Assembly (NCBI GenBank): GCA_902801515.1
Contig: CADCII010000015.1
Coordinates: forward strand, 1 to 64,000
DNA from: an uncultured Lachnospiraceae bacterium
Lineage (GTDB): Bacteria; Bacillota; Clostridia; Lachnospirales; Lachnospiraceae
Length of the DNA: 64,000 nucleotides
Reading direction: 5' to 3'
This document shows positions 1 through 9,656 of this stretch, in pieces (within the stretch, counting starts at the first letter, position 1; the number at the start of each line of letters is the position of its first letter). Made by a program: the position numbers and the translations under genes. Under the pieces are notes generated by a model. It made no database searches, was not told the DNA's origin, and was given only the letters and a program-made list of their open reading frames with translations.

Positions 1-2
1 TG

Positions 3-1451
3 GTGATGGCGGAGGAAGCAGGAACCGCTTCTTCCGGGGATGCCGAACTTACAGTCGGTCTTCCCCAGGACCTGGATAATAGTCTTGACCCGTATCAGAT
101 CACGGCTGCAGGAACCAGAGAGGTCTTATTCAATGTCTATGAAGGGCTTGTAAAGCCTGACACGGATGGCAATTTCGTCGATGCCGTCGCCTCTGAACAT
201 GAGATCTCAGAGGATGGACTCACTTACACTTTCACGCTTCGTGATGGTGTCGTCTTCCATAATGGGGAGAAAGTGACGATCGACGATGTTCTCTATTCCT
301 TCGAAACCTGCGCCGCGACTACGACCAGCACTGCCGTAGCCGAGGCGCTTTCTGATATTCAGGACATCACCGCTGACGGGAATAAGGTTGTGATTACGCT
401 TCCGGCAGCGAACAGCAGTTTTCTGAGTACCGTCTCCGGTGTCTCGATCGTTCCGGCATCGTATAAAGACCAGGCGACGGCGCCGGTAGGAACCGGGCCT
501 TTTAAGTTCGATTCCTACTCACCGCAGGATAAGGCAGTATTCGTCAGAAATGATGATTATTATGGCGATAAGCCTGCTCTTGCGAAGGTTACATGCAAGA
601 TCTACGAAGACGCGAATGCACTGTTTACTGCGCTGAATTCCGGTGCGCTGGATATGGCGTTCCATCTGACGGTTGATCAGGTGAACAATCTGTCCAACGG
701 ATACAATGTCGTTGAGGGAGAAATGAATCTCGTTCAGGCCCTCTATCTGAATAATGCAAGAGCACCGTTCGATGATGAGAGAGTCCGCCAGGCGCTCTGC
801 TATGCGATCGATATCGATTCTCTTCTGGAACTGACAGAGGACGGACATGGAGAAAAACTTGGTTCTTCTGTCTATCCGAGTTTCACGAAATATTATGATG
901 AGAGTCTTGTGGACGCATATCCGTATGACCCGGATAAGGCAGCTGCGCTTCTTAAGGAAGCAGGAGCGGAAGGCATCAGCTTCAGCATTAAGGTGCCCGG
1001 CAACTATACGCCTCATGTAGACACAGCCAATGTTATCGTAGAGATGCTCTCCATGGTCGGAGTCAATGCAGTTATCGAGAAGGTTGAGTTCAGCACCTGG
1101 CTGACAGATGTCTATAAGGGTCGCGATTTCGATGCAACCGTCATTGGCTTTGACGCAGCATACCTCAGTCCGGATGCTCTGCTTCAGAGATGGGTGTCTG
1201 ACGACAGCGGCAACATGATCAATTATAACAATGCAGATTATGATGCGGCGATCAAAAAGGCCCAGTCCTCTGCGGATGAGGAAGAGCAGGTTCAGGCTTA
1301 CAAAAAAGCACAGAAGATTCTCTCAGATACCGCAGCAAATGTATACCTTCAGGACCTTGCAGACTTTGTGGCACTGAATCCGGAATTCACAGGGTATGAG
1401 TTCTATCCGATTTATGCAGTGGACTTCTCAAAGATCAGGCCTGCGGCATAA
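3..1451 (+). CDS. Peptide ABC transporter substrate-binding protein (family 5), 5' end cut by window
   Basis: Extracytoplasmic solute-binding protein of an oligopeptide/dipeptide importer, expected to be a lipoprotein on the outer membrane face. About 480 residues are visible and the fold is nearly complete: the typical start LTVGLPQDLDNSLDP, the DGLTYTFTLRDGVVFHNG signature around residue 70, the GTGPF motif near 165, and the VRQALCYAID stretch near 265 are all seen. No signal peptide or lipobox precedes residue 1 and the frame is open to the window edge, so the true start lies upstream. Two permease and two ATPase genes follow in the same direction. Ligand specificity cannot be read from the sequence; peptides are the family norm and fit the aminopeptidase downstream, but nickel or glycans are possible. 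Confidence 0.93.
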   Translation: MMAEEAGTASSGDAELTVGLPQDLDNSLDPYQITAAGTREVLFNVYEGLVKPDTDGNFVDAVASEHEISEDGLTYTFTLRDGVVFHNGEKVTIDDVLYSFETCAATTTSTAVAEALSDIQDITADGNKVVITLPAANSSFLSTVSGVSIVPASYKDQATAPVGTGPFKFDSYSPQDKAVFVRNDDYYGDKPALAKVTCKIYEDANALFTALNSGALDMAFHLTVDQVNNLSNGYNVVEGEMNLVQALYLNNARAPFDDERVRQALCYAIDIDSLLELTEDGHGEKLGSSVYPSFTKYYDESLVDAYPYDPDKAAALLKEAGAEGISFSIKVPGNYTPHVDTANVIVEMLSMVGVNAVIEKVEFSTWLTDVYKGRDFDATVIGFDAAYLSPDALLQRWVSDDSGNMINYNNADYDAAIKKAQSSADEEEQVQAYKKAQKILSDTAANVYLQDLADFVALNPEFTGYEFYPIYAVDFSKIRPAA

Positions 1452-1502
1452 AGCGACAGTACAGATTACACAGCAAAACTTTCAGGAAAGGAGGAAAGCA
1501 GC

Positions 1503-2441
1503 ATGAAACTGGTTTTAAAAAAGATCATATCTCTCATTATTACATTGTTCATCGTTTCTCTGCTTGCCTTCCTCGCTTTCCAGATCATTCCCGGAGACCC
1601 TACGACAAAACTCCTGGGTACGAATGCGACGCCGGAAAAGGTGACGCAGCTTCGATCGCAGCTGGGACTGGACAGGCCGGTACTGATCCGCTATATGGAC
1701 TGGCTTGTTTCATTTGTCAAAGGTGACTTCGGGACCAGTTATACCTATAACAGAGCTGTCAGCACACTGCTGTCGGATAAACTTCCGGTGACAGTGCTGC
1801 TGACGGTGCTCTCATTTCTGATTACGGCAGTAGTTTCGTTTCCGATCGGAATCTGGGCCGGAAACACGAGGAATAAATGGGTGGACCATATCTTCGTGAT
1901 CCTGGATCAGATCCTGATGGCGATACCGCCGTTTTTCTTCGGCATTGTGTCCTGCTTTGTGTTTGGAATCGTGCTGAAATGGTTCATGCCCGGGAATTTC
2001 ATCTCACTGTCGGAAAGTGTCAGCGGCTGTATAAGCTATCTGATCCTTCCGGCCATCTGTCTTGCACTTCCCCGGATCGCGATGACGTCCCGCATGCTGC
2101 GATCGTCGATCCAGGAAGAATTGACCCAGAATTATGTGTATACCGCAAGGTCCCGCGGTCTTTCCAGAGCCGGCATCATGCGCCGGCACATTCTGAAAAA
2201 TGCGATGATCCCGGTAGTCACATTTCTTGCGGTCAGTGCCGCAGAGATCATGACGGGAACTATCATAATCGAGCAGGTATTTACGATCCCCGGAACGGGA
2301 AGGCTCCTGGTCAGTTCGATCGGGAACAGGGATTTTCCTGTTGTGCAGGCGATTGTTGTGATCCTTGCCGCATGGATCGTGATCGTCAACTTTGCGGCAG
2401 ATATGCTGAATCACTGGATGGATCCGAGGCTGAGACAGTAA
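1503..2441 (+). CDS. ABC transporter permease, DppB/OppB type
   Basis: First integral membrane subunit of the peptide importer. The 312-residue protein has the family layout: an N-terminal membrane helix (residues about 8-28), an extracytoplasmic segment with the GLDRPVLIRYMDWL motif typical of DppB/OppB, then about five helices. The ATPase-contacting EAA loop follows RSRGLSRAGIMRRHILKNA near residues 215-235. A strong AGGAGG site lies 5-10 bases before the ATG. It sits 51 bases after the binding-protein gene and 13 bases before the second permease, so it is clearly in one operon. Confidence 0.95.
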   Translation: MKLVLKKIISLIITLFIVSLLAFLAFQIIPGDPTTKLLGTNATPEKVTQLRSQLGLDRPVLIRYMDWLVSFVKGDFGTSYTYNRAVSTLLSDKLPVTVLLTVLSFLITAVVSFPIGIWAGNTRNKWVDHIFVILDQILMAIPPFFFGIVSCFVFGIVLKWFMPGNFISLSESVSGCISYLILPAICLALPRIAMTSRMLRSSIQEELTQNYVYTARSRGLSRAGIMRRHILKNAMIPVVTFLAVSAAEIMTGTIIIEQVFTIPGTGRLLVSSIGNRDFPVVQAIVVILAAWIVIVNFAADMLNHWMDPRLRQ

Positions 2442-2454
2442 GAGGACCGACACT

Positions 2455-3261
2455 ATGAAGATCAGGAAAAACGCATATTTCATAACAGGCGGAATCCTGT
2501 CCGCGGTTCTCACGGTGATCATCATCGTGGGTCTGTTCTGGACCCCTTACAGCACGACGGGCATGAACGCAAAAGAGAAGATGCAGCCGCCTTCATTTGC
2601 GCATATTCTCGGGACCGATAACTTCGGACGGGATGTCTTTTCGAGAGTTATGGAAGGCGCCGGAACCAGTTTTGTCATAGCGCTGATGGTTGTGGTGATC
2701 GGCTGTGTATGCGGGATCATAATCGGATCTCTGTGCGGATACTTCGGAGGGATCGCGGATATGATACTGATGCATATCTGCGATACGATCACGGCATTTC
2801 CGGCGATCCTTCTGGCGCTGGTCATCATCAGCATCACAGGCGGCGGGTCACTTAATATCGTACTTGCCCTGGGCATCCTGTTCATTCCCAGTTTCGCACG
2901 TGTTGTAAGGACAGAATATGCGGGGATAAGAGACCTGAACTATATTAAGTCCGCACGGCTGATGGGTGTGTCGACGCCCAGAATCCTGTACTCACATATC
3001 CTTCCGAATACGCTTCCGGTCCTGATCCCGGCGATTACGATCGGATTCAACAATGCAGTCCTGGCGGAGGCGAGCATGAGCTTCCTGGGAATCGGGATCC
3101 AGCCGCCGCAGGCGAGCCTGGGCTCCATGCTGAAGGACAGCCAGAATTATCTGAATTCCGCACCCTGGTATGCGCTGGGAACCGGTTTTGCAGTCGTACT
3201 GCTGATCCTGGCGTTCTCACTTCTGAGCGAAGGAGTGCAGCAGGGCAGCCGCAGATCCTGA
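2455..3261 (+). CDS. ABC transporter permease, DppC/OppC type
   Basis: Second membrane subunit of the importer, pairing with the DppB-type permease. The 268-residue sequence shows an N-terminal helix, then the DppC hallmark HILGTDNFGRDVFSRVMEGA near residues 50-68, five further helices, and an EAA loop (residues about 160-180, containing KSARLMGVSTPRILYSHILPN). The C-terminal GIGIQPPQASLGSML stretch is also typical. The start is 13 bases after the previous stop with GAGGACC upstream. Length and motifs are normal for the family. Confidence 0.95.
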   Translation: MKIRKNAYFITGGILSAVLTVIIIVGLFWTPYSTTGMNAKEKMQPPSFAHILGTDNFGRDVFSRVMEGAGTSFVIALMVVVIGCVCGIIIGSLCGYFGGIADMILMHICDTITAFPAILLALVIISITGGGSLNIVLALGILFIPSFARVVRTEYAGIRDLNYIKSARLMGVSTPRILYSHILPNTLPVLIPAITIGFNNAVLAEASMSFLGIGIQPPQASLGSMLKDSQNYLNSAPWYALGTGFAVVLLILAFSLLSEGVQQGSRRS

Positions 3262-3297
3262 GGAATGATCAGAGCAGCTGCAGGAGAATTAAACAGT

Positions 3298-4107
3298 ATG
3301 AGTCTTCTTGAAGTAAATGATCTCAAAGTACGTTTTCATGATGCGGCTCCGGACCATTATGCGGTCGGCGGGGTCTCATTTTCCATGGAAAAGGGTGATA
3401 TCCTCGGCCTGGTAGGTGAGAGCGGAACCGGAAAAACGGTTACAGCCATGTGCATCAGCGGACTTCTGCCCAGGGAAAAAGCAGACAGAAGCGGCAGCAT
3501 CCTGCTGGACGGAACGGAGATCTTTGACTGCACTGAAGAGGAACTGAACCGCATGCTGGGCAGCGACATGACAGTGGTATTTCAGGAACCTATGACCTCC
3601 TTCAATCCGGTATACCGTATCGGGCGTCAGGTGGAGGAGGGACTGTATGTCCATGAGAAGAATCTGAGCAAAGCCCAGAGAAAAGAGCGTGCGCTGGAGG
3701 CAATGCGAAGAGCCGGTCTTTCCGATGCTGAAGAAATCTACCGGAAGTACCCTCATGAATTGTCAGGAGGAATGCTTCAGAGGGCAATGATCGCAGCAGC
3801 GATCGTCACGAATCCGAAACTGCTGATCGCAGATGAGATCACGACTGCGCTGGATGTGACGATTCAGGCGCAGATCATTGACCTGCTGCTGGACCTTAAC
3901 CACAATGACGGCATGACGATCCTGTTTATCAGTCATGATCTGCGGGTGGTCAGGAGACTGTGCAGTCATGTGATCGTGATGCAGAAGGGGAAAATAGTGG
4001 AGAACGGCCGGACGGAGAATGTGTTTGCGCATCCGCAGCACACATATACCCGACATCTGATCGAGGCGATTCCGCACCGGGCAAAGAGGCTGAATGAAGA
4101 TGAGTGA
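3298..4107 (+). CDS. Peptide ABC transporter ATP-binding protein, DppD/OppD type
   Basis: Cytoplasmic ATPase subunit that powers the importer. Walker A is GESGTGKT, the signature is [12 protein letters not shown], Walker B is [14 protein letters not shown], and the H-loop is FISHD. I place the start at the internal ATG 3298, which has AGGAG 11 bases upstream and gives the normal N-terminus [10 protein letters not shown]. An in-frame ATG at 3265 has no usable ribosome site. The C-terminus stops soon after the H-loop, so the Cys-rich oligopeptide C-terminal extension seen in many DppD/DppF proteins is short or missing. The end overlaps the next ATPase gene by 14 bases, suggesting translational coupling. 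Confidence 0.94.
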   Translation: MSLLEVNDLKVRFHDAAPDHYAVGGVSFSMEKGDILGLVGESGTGKTVTAMCISGLLPREKADRSGSILLDGTEIFDCTEEELNRMLGSDMTVVFQEPMTSFNPVYRIGRQVEEGLYVHEKNLSKAQRKERALEAMRRAGLSDAEEIYRKYPHELSGGMLQRAMIAAAIVTNPKLLIADEITTALDVTIQAQIIDLLLDLNHNDGMTILFISHDLRVVRRLCSHVIVMQKGKIVENGRTENVFAHPQHTYTRHLIEAIPHRAKRLNEDE

Positions 4108-4894
4108 CCTGATCCTGGAAGTGAGACATCTGAATAGTTTCTACGAGGAAGACCTGACGGATTTCAGCCATGACGACAGGCAGCAGGTGCTGAGGGATGT
4201 GAGCTTTGAGATCCGGAAAGGGGATATTCTCGGACTGGTCGGCGAGAGCGGAAGCGGCAAGACAACACTTGCGAAGGTCATCCTTGGAATTGTGAAAGAC
4301 TACAACGGAGAGGTGATCAATCACACCAGGCTTCCGCAGATGGTATTTCAGGATCCCTTCTCCAGTCTCAATCCGGCACGTACAGTCGGGTGGATCCTGG
4401 AAGAACCTCTGAGGGCTCTGGAGAAGAGAGCAGACGCTGCTGTGAGAAAAGACAGGACTCAAAAAGAGGCTTATGACTGGATCCCGCGCACGAGGCAGCA
4501 AAGGCGGGAAGTGGTCCGGGAGACTCTTCACGCGGTCGGACTGGATGATGAGTACCTGGACAGAAGACCCTGGGAACTGTCCGGAGGACAGCGCCAGAGA
4601 ATAAGCATAGCTTCTGCGGTGATCACACGGCCGCAGTTTATCATTGCCGATGAGCCGGTCTCAGCCCTGGACGTGACGATTCAGGCACAGATCCTGGAGC
4701 TGCTGGCGGAATTGAAAGATAAATACGAACTGAGCTACCTGTTTATCAGTCATGACCTCAATGTCATTTACCAGATCTGCAATCGTGTAATGGTGATGCA
4801 GCATGGTCAGATCGTTGAACAGGGCGATGTGGAGCAGGTCTACAGAAGACCACAGCATGAATATACAAAGGCGCTGCTCAAGGCTGCGCTGTAA
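4094..4894 (+). CDS. Peptide ABC transporter ATP-binding protein, DppF/OppF type
   Basis: Second ATPase of the heterodimeric importer motor. It carries Walker [10 protein letters not shown], signature [12 protein letters not shown], Walker [15 protein letters not shown] and H-loop FISHDLNV. A charged insert of about 35 residues ([20 protein letters not shown]) sits between the Q-loop region and the signature motif. The start overlaps the DppD-type gene; ATG 4094 and ATG 4100 are both possible. Like its partner it lacks the long Cys-rich tail. It closes the five-gene transporter unit; the next gene begins 42 bases later in the same direction and may be co-transcribed. Confidence 0.94.
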   Translation: MKMSDLILEVRHLNSFYEEDLTDFSHDDRQQVLRDVSFEIRKGDILGLVGESGSGKTTLAKVILGIVKDYNGEVINHTRLPQMVFQDPFSSLNPARTVGWILEEPLRALEKRADAAVRKDRTQKEAYDWIPRTRQQRREVVRETLHAVGLDDEYLDRRPWELSGGQRQRISIASAVITRPQFIIADEPVSALDVTIQAQILELLAELKDKYELSYLFISHDLNVIYQICNRVMVMQHGQIVEQGDVEQVYRRPQHEYTKALLKAAL

Positions 4895-4936
4895 CCTGCA
4901 GCACGTATATCCGACAGAAAGACGGGACCATACACT

Positions 4937-5767
4937 ATGAAACTTACATGGTTGGGAACAGCTGCGTTTGTACTGGAGAGCGGAGATCTGAAGATCCTGT
5001 TTGACCCGTTCCTGCAGCTGTCCGGCGGAGAGACAGCAGTCTCTGCGGAAGAGTTTGCCAGATACGATACGATCTTCGTGACACACTGCCATTTTGACCA
5101 CCTTTATGAGGCGGAGGAACTGCTCAGCGAGGGAGAGAACAATAATACGGTTTTCTGTACGAAACAGTGCTGCGACACACTGGAGAGATTTCTGGAGGAT
5201 ACAAGCAATGTGGCCTGTATCCGGCCGGGGCAGACATACGATATTTTCGATGACCGGTGCGGCGCTGAGCCTTCCCACCCGGCTCCGGGCAATCCCGGAC
5301 ATGTCAGGATCGGCGTACTGCGCGGCAGACATATCGATTTCAGGTACAGATACATATTCGATACGCTGAGTCCGGGGAGAGTTCTTCGCTATGCGGGAAA
5401 CCTTCCTTTTCTGTACTGGGCGAACCGGATCTTTAAAGAAGCCGGTCAGATCGTTGCGTTTGATATCAGGGCAGAGAAAAGGGAGATACTGATCCTGGGA
5501 AGTCTTGCGCTGCACCCTGAGGAAACCTATCCGGAGAACGTGGATGTACTGGTGCTTCCCTACCAGGGCAATAATGATCTTCCGGCAAGAGCGCGGGAGG
5601 TGCTGTCAAGGATCCGGCCAAAGTCGGTGATACTGAGTCATTTTGACAACGCATTTCCTCCTATGTCCAGAACGGTGGACCTGCGTCCGCTTAAAAGACT
5701 GCTGGAAAATGAATTCCCTCAGATCAAAGTAGTGAAACCATCCGCTTTCAAGGCAATTGAACTGTAA
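4937..5767 (+). CDS. Metallo-beta-lactamase-fold hydrolase
   Basis: Predicted cytoplasmic metal-dependent hydrolase of 276 residues in the UlaG/Lactamase_B_3-like group. The metal motif is H50-C-H52-F-D54-H55, with later candidate ligands in SLALHPEETYPENVDVLVLP and VILSHFDNAFPP. The start MKLTWLGTAAFVLESGDLKILFDPF is typical of the group. The substrate cannot be named. Its position between the peptide importer and coaX, same strand and short gaps, suggests a small-molecule or peptide-derived substrate, but this is inference. There is no signal peptide. Confidence 0.85.
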   Translation: MKLTWLGTAAFVLESGDLKILFDPFLQLSGGETAVSAEEFARYDTIFVTHCHFDHLYEAEELLSEGENNNTVFCTKQCCDTLERFLEDTSNVACIRPGQTYDIFDDRCGAEPSHPAPGNPGHVRIGVLRGRHIDFRYRYIFDTLSPGRVLRYAGNLPFLYWANRIFKEAGQIVAFDIRAEKREILILGSLALHPEETYPENVDVLVLPYQGNNDLPARAREVLSRIRPKSVILSHFDNAFPPMSRTVDLRPLKRLLENEFPQIKVVKPSAFKAIEL

Positions 5768-5817
5768 ATGGCAGTTCATTTTCGGATACAGCGGACTGCT
5801 GAAAAGGAGAGAAGACT

Positions 5818-6588
5818 ATGCTGCTTGCAATCGACGTTGGAAATACAAATATCGTGATCGGCTGCATGGATGGGGAGAAGATCCTGTTCACGGAGCGGCT
5901 TTCCACAGATCAGGGAAAGACCTCGCTGGAATACGCGATCCTGTTCAAGACTGCGTTGGATATTCACAAAACTGAAACGACACAGATCGACGGAGCGATC
6001 ATTTCCTCAGTCGTACCCCCGGTCACGCCGGTGATCCGTACTGCTCTTCGCAAAATCACTGGAATCCAGGCGCTGGTTCTGGGCCCGGGCACCAGAACGG
6101 GACTGAATATCCGCCTTGATGATCCGAGTGCGGTAGGAGCCGACCTGGTCGCAGGGGCGGTCGGGGCGCTGACCAAATATGAACCGCCGGTGATCGTCAT
6201 TGACCTGGGCACTGCGACCACTCTGATGGCGATCGACAAAGACAGGAATTTCCTGGGCGGAGCGATCATGCCCGGGGTGCGTCTGAGCCTGAATTCCCTG
6301 GTGTCGGAAGCATCCATGCTGCAGGGTATCAGTCTGGATACGCCAAAGCATGCGATCGGACGCAATACAGTGGATGCCATGAGAAGCGGTATCCTGTACG
6401 GCCATGCGGCGATGATCGACGGACTGCTGGACCGGGCGGAAGAGGAACTGGGAGGCGATGTGACAGTGGTTGCCACCGGCGGACTGGCAGCAGGCATCAT
6501 TCCATCCTGCCGGCACAGTATAAAGCTGGATAAAAACCTTCTGCTTACCGGGATGCAGGCGATCTATGAGAAGAACCGGAAAAAATAA
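5818..6588 (+). CDS. coaX: Type III pantothenate kinase
   Basis: Phosphorylates pantothenate to 4'-phosphopantothenate, the first committed step of coenzyme A synthesis. The 256-residue protein has the type III acetate-kinase-like fold motifs: DVGNTN at residues 6-11, the substrate-side GADLVA near 108, and DLGTATT near 130. Type III enzymes typically escape CoA feedback and need a monovalent cation. The ribosome site AAGGAGAGAAG precedes the ATG. An aminopeptidase gene follows 54 bases downstream. Confidence 0.96.
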   Translation: MLLAIDVGNTNIVIGCMDGEKILFTERLSTDQGKTSLEYAILFKTALDIHKTETTQIDGAIISSVVPPVTPVIRTALRKITGIQALVLGPGTRTGLNIRLDDPSAVGADLVAGAVGALTKYEPPVIVIDLGTATTLMAIDKDRNFLGGAIMPGVRLSLNSLVSEASMLQGISLDTPKHAIGRNTVDAMRSGILYGHAAMIDGLLDRAEEELGGDVTVVATGGLAAGIIPSCRHSIKLDKNLLLTGMQAIYEKNRKK

Positions 6589-6642
6589 CCGTTAAAAACA
6601 GTAGAGAACAGCAGATCAGATTGGAAAGAAGGACAAGGCAGC

Positions 6643-8460
6643 ATGAGTGTACCTGAGAGACTGGCAGCAATGCGGCAGAAGATGGAAGAGAACGGGATCG
6701 ATGCGTATCTGGTGCCGACCGATGACTTCCACGGTTCGGAGTATGTAGGCGATTATTTTAAATGCAGAATGTTCCTGACGGGATTCACCGGCTCTGCCGG
6801 TACGGCTCTTGTCACCATGGACGGAGCGTGGCTGTGGACGGATGGGAGATACTTTCTCCAGGCACAGGAGGAACTGAAGGATACCACAGTTTCCCTGATG
6901 AAAGCCGGAGAGGAAGGTGTTCCGACGATCGAGCAGTTTGTGGCGGAGCGTCTTGGTGAAGGGAACGTTCTGGGATTTGACGGAAGGTGCATGACAGCCG
7001 GGAAGGGCGACCGTTTTGAGCGCATTCTGAAGAAGAATGGCGCCTGCGTTATGGTCAGCAAAAACGGCAGTCCGCTGGATCTTGCAGGAGAGATCTGGGA
7101 GGACCGTCCGGCTCTTTCCTGTGAGAAGGTCTGGAGCCTTGATATCGCGTATTCGGGAAAGACCAGGGCGGATAAACTGAAAGAACTCAGGGCTGCGATG
7201 GAAGAGAAGAAGTGCGGATATCATATATTGACGTCCATCGATGATATCGCGTGGCTGCTGAATCTGCGTGGCAATGATATTGCCTGCAATCCGGTCTTCC
7301 TGTCTTATCTGATCGTAACTCCGGACAACGTACTGCTCTTTGCGCAGGCAGAGGCATTTGATGAAGAGATCATCCGCAGCCTGGAGGATGACGGAGTATT
7401 CCTGAAGGGGTATAACGACATTTACTCATATGTGAATGCTATTCCGGAAAAGAGCAGGGTCCTGCTGGACTCTTCTCTTGTCAATTACACGATCTGGACT
7501 TCGCTTGGACATGTGATCAGGGTGGACAGCCAGAACCCCACCATGCTTGCCAAAGCCGTCAAGAATCCGGTGGAAATGAAACATATGAGAGAAGCGCACA
7601 TCAAGGATGGCGTGGCAGTCACCCGGTTCATGTACTGGCTGAAGAAACGGATGGCGTCATACGATCCGGCAGACCCGGAGACGGAACTCTCCGCCGCGGA
7701 CAAGCTGCTTGAGTTTCGAAGAGAGCAGGATCATTTCCTGGATCTGAGTTTTGAGACCATCGCCGCCTACGGACCTCACGGAGCGGTCATCCACTACAGC
7801 CCGACTCCGGATACGGACATTCCGGTTGAGGCAAAGAGCTTCCTGCTGGTGGATTCAGGAGGACAGTATCTGGAAGGAACGACCGATATCACGAGAACAT
7901 TTGCCTGCGGCCCACTGACAGAGGAAGAGAAAGAATATTACACCCGGGTCCTGAAAGGAAACCTGAATCTGGCATCTGCAGTGTTCAGGTATGGTGCGAC
8001 CGGAACGACATTTGACTATCTCGCCCGCAGTCCGCTTTGGGAGATCGGGAAGGATTACAATCACGGAACCGGCCACGGAGTCGGGTTCCTGCTCAATGTG
8101 CATGAGGCTCCGAACAGTTTCAGCTACAAGCCGATGCAGGGAAGACGCACGCCCTGCGTCTTTGAGGAGGGCATGGTCACGTCCGATGAGCCCGGATTCT
8201 ACCTGGAAGGCAGGTTCGGAGTACGGTGTGAGAATCTTCTCCTGTGTGTGGAAGCAGAGAAAAATGAATACGGCCGGTTCATGAAGTTTGAAACGCTCAC
8301 CATGGTTCCCTGGGACCTTGACGCAGTTGTCCCGGAACTGCTCACAGAAAGAGAGAAGCGCCTTCTGAATGAATATCACACGCAGGTGTGGGAGAAGATC
8401 TCCCCGTATCTGGAGGGTGATGAGAAAGAATGGCTGAAGGAAGCTGTCAGAGCCATCTGA
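6643..8460 (+). CDS. Xaa-Pro aminopeptidase, M24B family
   Basis: Cytoplasmic metallo-aminopeptidase removing an N-terminal residue that precedes proline. The 605-residue length is the long form: two creatinase-like N-terminal domains, the pita-bread catalytic domain (about residues 315-535) and a C-terminal M24_C extension. Likely metal ligands include D404 (in LLVDSGG), D415 (in TTDITRTF) and H478 within HGTGHGVGFLLNVHE. It is the last gene before a structured intergenic repeat and fits with the peptide importer at the start of the window. Confidence 0.95.
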   Translation: MSVPERLAAMRQKMEENGIDAYLVPTDDFHGSEYVGDYFKCRMFLTGFTGSAGTALVTMDGAWLWTDGRYFLQAQEELKDTTVSLMKAGEEGVPTIEQFVAERLGEGNVLGFDGRCMTAGKGDRFERILKKNGACVMVSKNGSPLDLAGEIWEDRPALSCEKVWSLDIAYSGKTRADKLKELRAAMEEKKCGYHILTSIDDIAWLLNLRGNDIACNPVFLSYLIVTPDNVLLFAQAEAFDEEIIRSLEDDGVFLKGYNDIYSYVNAIPEKSRVLLDSSLVNYTIWTSLGHVIRVDSQNPTMLAKAVKNPVEMKHMREAHIKDGVAVTRFMYWLKKRMASYDPADPETELSAADKLLEFRREQDHFLDLSFETIAAYGPHGAVIHYSPTPDTDIPVEAKSFLLVDSGGQYLEGTTDITRTFACGPLTEEEKEYYTRVLKGNLNLASAVFRYGATGTTFDYLARSPLWEIGKDYNHGTGHGVGFLLNVHEAPNSFSYKPMQGRRTPCVFEEGMVTSDEPGFYLEGRFGVRCENLLLCVEAEKNEYGRFMKFETLTMVPWDLDAVVPELLTEREKRLLNEYHTQVWEKISPYLEGDEKEWLKEAVRAI

Positions 8461-8546
8461 CTTAAGCATCTGAATATCAGGGAACAGAATAACCGTCTAC
8501 CCGGAGTGCCATTCCTGGAGTGATATTCTTTATGAAGTATGTTATT

Positions 8547-8669
8547 ATACAACCTCAGAGGGGTGTCCCCCACTGAGGTGTAGCCTCCGGCGGATGCCAC
8601 GACCGCGCAGTGGAAGGCCTCTAAAGCGGCCGCGCGGTCGGGCGCAAGTACGCCAATGGCGTACTTGAA
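8547..8669 (+). repeat. Three-hairpin intergenic repeat, copy R1
   Basis: Three stem-loops lie in a fixed order. HP1 is 8552-8579 (ACCTCAG pairing with CTGAGGT, inner GGGG/CCCC). A conserved linker AGCCTCCGGCGGAT follows at 8582-8595. HP2 is 8600-8640 (CGACCGCGC with GCGCGGTCG), and HP3 is 8646-8666 (AAGTACGCC, AAT loop, GGCGTACTT). The same architecture recurs at 28730-28846 with compensatory base changes. It lies in the leader of the Mrp-like gene, ending about 25 bases before its ribosome site. It could be a REP-like mobile repeat or an RNA element. Confidence 0.8.
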
Positions 8670-8707
8670 CTCAGTCGGTGATATATATAAAAAGGAGGAT
8701 TACTATT

Positions 8708-9559
8708 ATGGCGGAAAAAGATCAGGCATGTTCCAGTGCCTCCAGCTGCAGCAGGGAGAGCTGTGAAGGATGTCCCAGCAAGGATAAGGGACCGCAGTCT
8801 TTCCGCGTTGACCAGAACGCGTTCAGCAATATTAAGCATGTGATCGGTGTTGTATCTGGCAAGGGCGGCGTGGGCAAGTCTCTCGTGACAGCATCCCTGG
8901 CAAATGCGCTTGCGAAGACCGGCGCCAGCGTCGGTATCCTTGATGCTGATATCACCGGTCCGTCCATCCCGAAGATGTATGGTCTGACCGGTCCGGCGGA
9001 CGCGCTGGATGAGAATCAGATCCTTCCGGAACTGACTGCGAACGGGATCAAGGTCATGAGCCTTAACCTGATCATGCCCGATCCGGAGCAGGCTGTAGTC
9101 TGGAGAGGCCCGATCATCGCAGGCGTTGTCAAGCAGTTCTGGACCGATGTGGTTTGGGGAGAACTGGATTATCTCCTGGTCGACATGCCTCCGGGAACCG
9201 GTGACGTGCCGCTGACAGTATTCCAGTCACTTCCGGTTGACGGAATCTTTATCGTGACCAGCCCGCAGGATCTGGTCCGCATGATCGTTGCCAAGGCAGT
9301 CAATATGGCGAAGCTGATGAACGTTCCGGTCCTCGGAGTAATCGAGAACTACAGCTTCCTGAAGTGCCCGGACTGCGGCAGGAAGATCGATGTATTCGGC
9401 AAGAGCCGTATTGAGGAGATCGCGAAGGAGATGGGTATTGCTTTCGCAGGCCAGATTCCGATCGAACCCGGTTATGCCGAGATGTCTGATGAGGGAAGAT
9501 TCGCAGAAGTAGACAACGGTTACATTGCGCAGGCAATGGAACTGCTTCGCGGGATCTGA
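8708..9559 (+). CDS. Mrp/Nbp35-family iron-sulfur carrier ATPase
   Basis: P-loop ATPase of the Mrp/Nbp35 (ApbC) family, thought to carry and transfer 4Fe-4S clusters in the cytoplasm. The N-terminus has four cysteines in CSSASSCSRESCEGC, like eukaryotic Nbp35. The deviant Walker A GKGGVGKS is near residue 55. The Mrp motifs DADITGPSIPKMYGL and DMPPGTGD follow, with a bridging CPDC pair near residue 225. AGGAGG at 8693-8698 fixes the start at ATG 8708; in-frame codons before it overlap the ribosome site and a repeat. It appears monocistronic, with a terminator downstream. Confidence 0.93.
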   Translation: MAEKDQACSSASSCSRESCEGCPSKDKGPQSFRVDQNAFSNIKHVIGVVSGKGGVGKSLVTASLANALAKTGASVGILDADITGPSIPKMYGLTGPADALDENQILPELTANGIKVMSLNLIMPDPEQAVVWRGPIIAGVVKQFWTDVVWGELDYLLVDMPPGTGDVPLTVFQSLPVDGIFIVTSPQDLVRMIVAKAVNMAKLMNVPVLGVIENYSFLKCPDCGRKIDVFGKSRIEEIAKEMGIAFAGQIPIEPGYAEMSDEGRFAEVDNGYIAQAMELLRGI

Positions 9560-9611
9560 CCCGTGGCTGCGGCTGTGTTTCAGGAAAAGCAGGGGAATAT
9601 TATGATATAAA

Positions 9612-9656
9612 ATGCCGCGTACCGTGTCTTTTGTGATACGGTGCGCGGCATCTTTT
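9612..9656. terminator. Bidirectional intrinsic terminator
   Basis: A 17-base arm ATGCCGCGTACCGTGTC pairs with its near-complement ending at 9651, followed by TCTTTT on the + strand. The other strand also reads into an AT-rich tract. It separates the convergent Mrp-like gene and the HTH regulator. Confidence 0.85.

Noticed and set aside
3265..3297. Upstream ATG for the DppD-type ATPase
   Set aside because: No spaced ribosome site; the internal ATG 3298 has AGGAG at the right distance and gives the family N-terminus.
8547..8669. R1 as a known metabolite riboswitch
   Set aside because: The three short hairpins do not match any riboswitch consensus I know, and the same unit occurs at an unrelated gene (R3).
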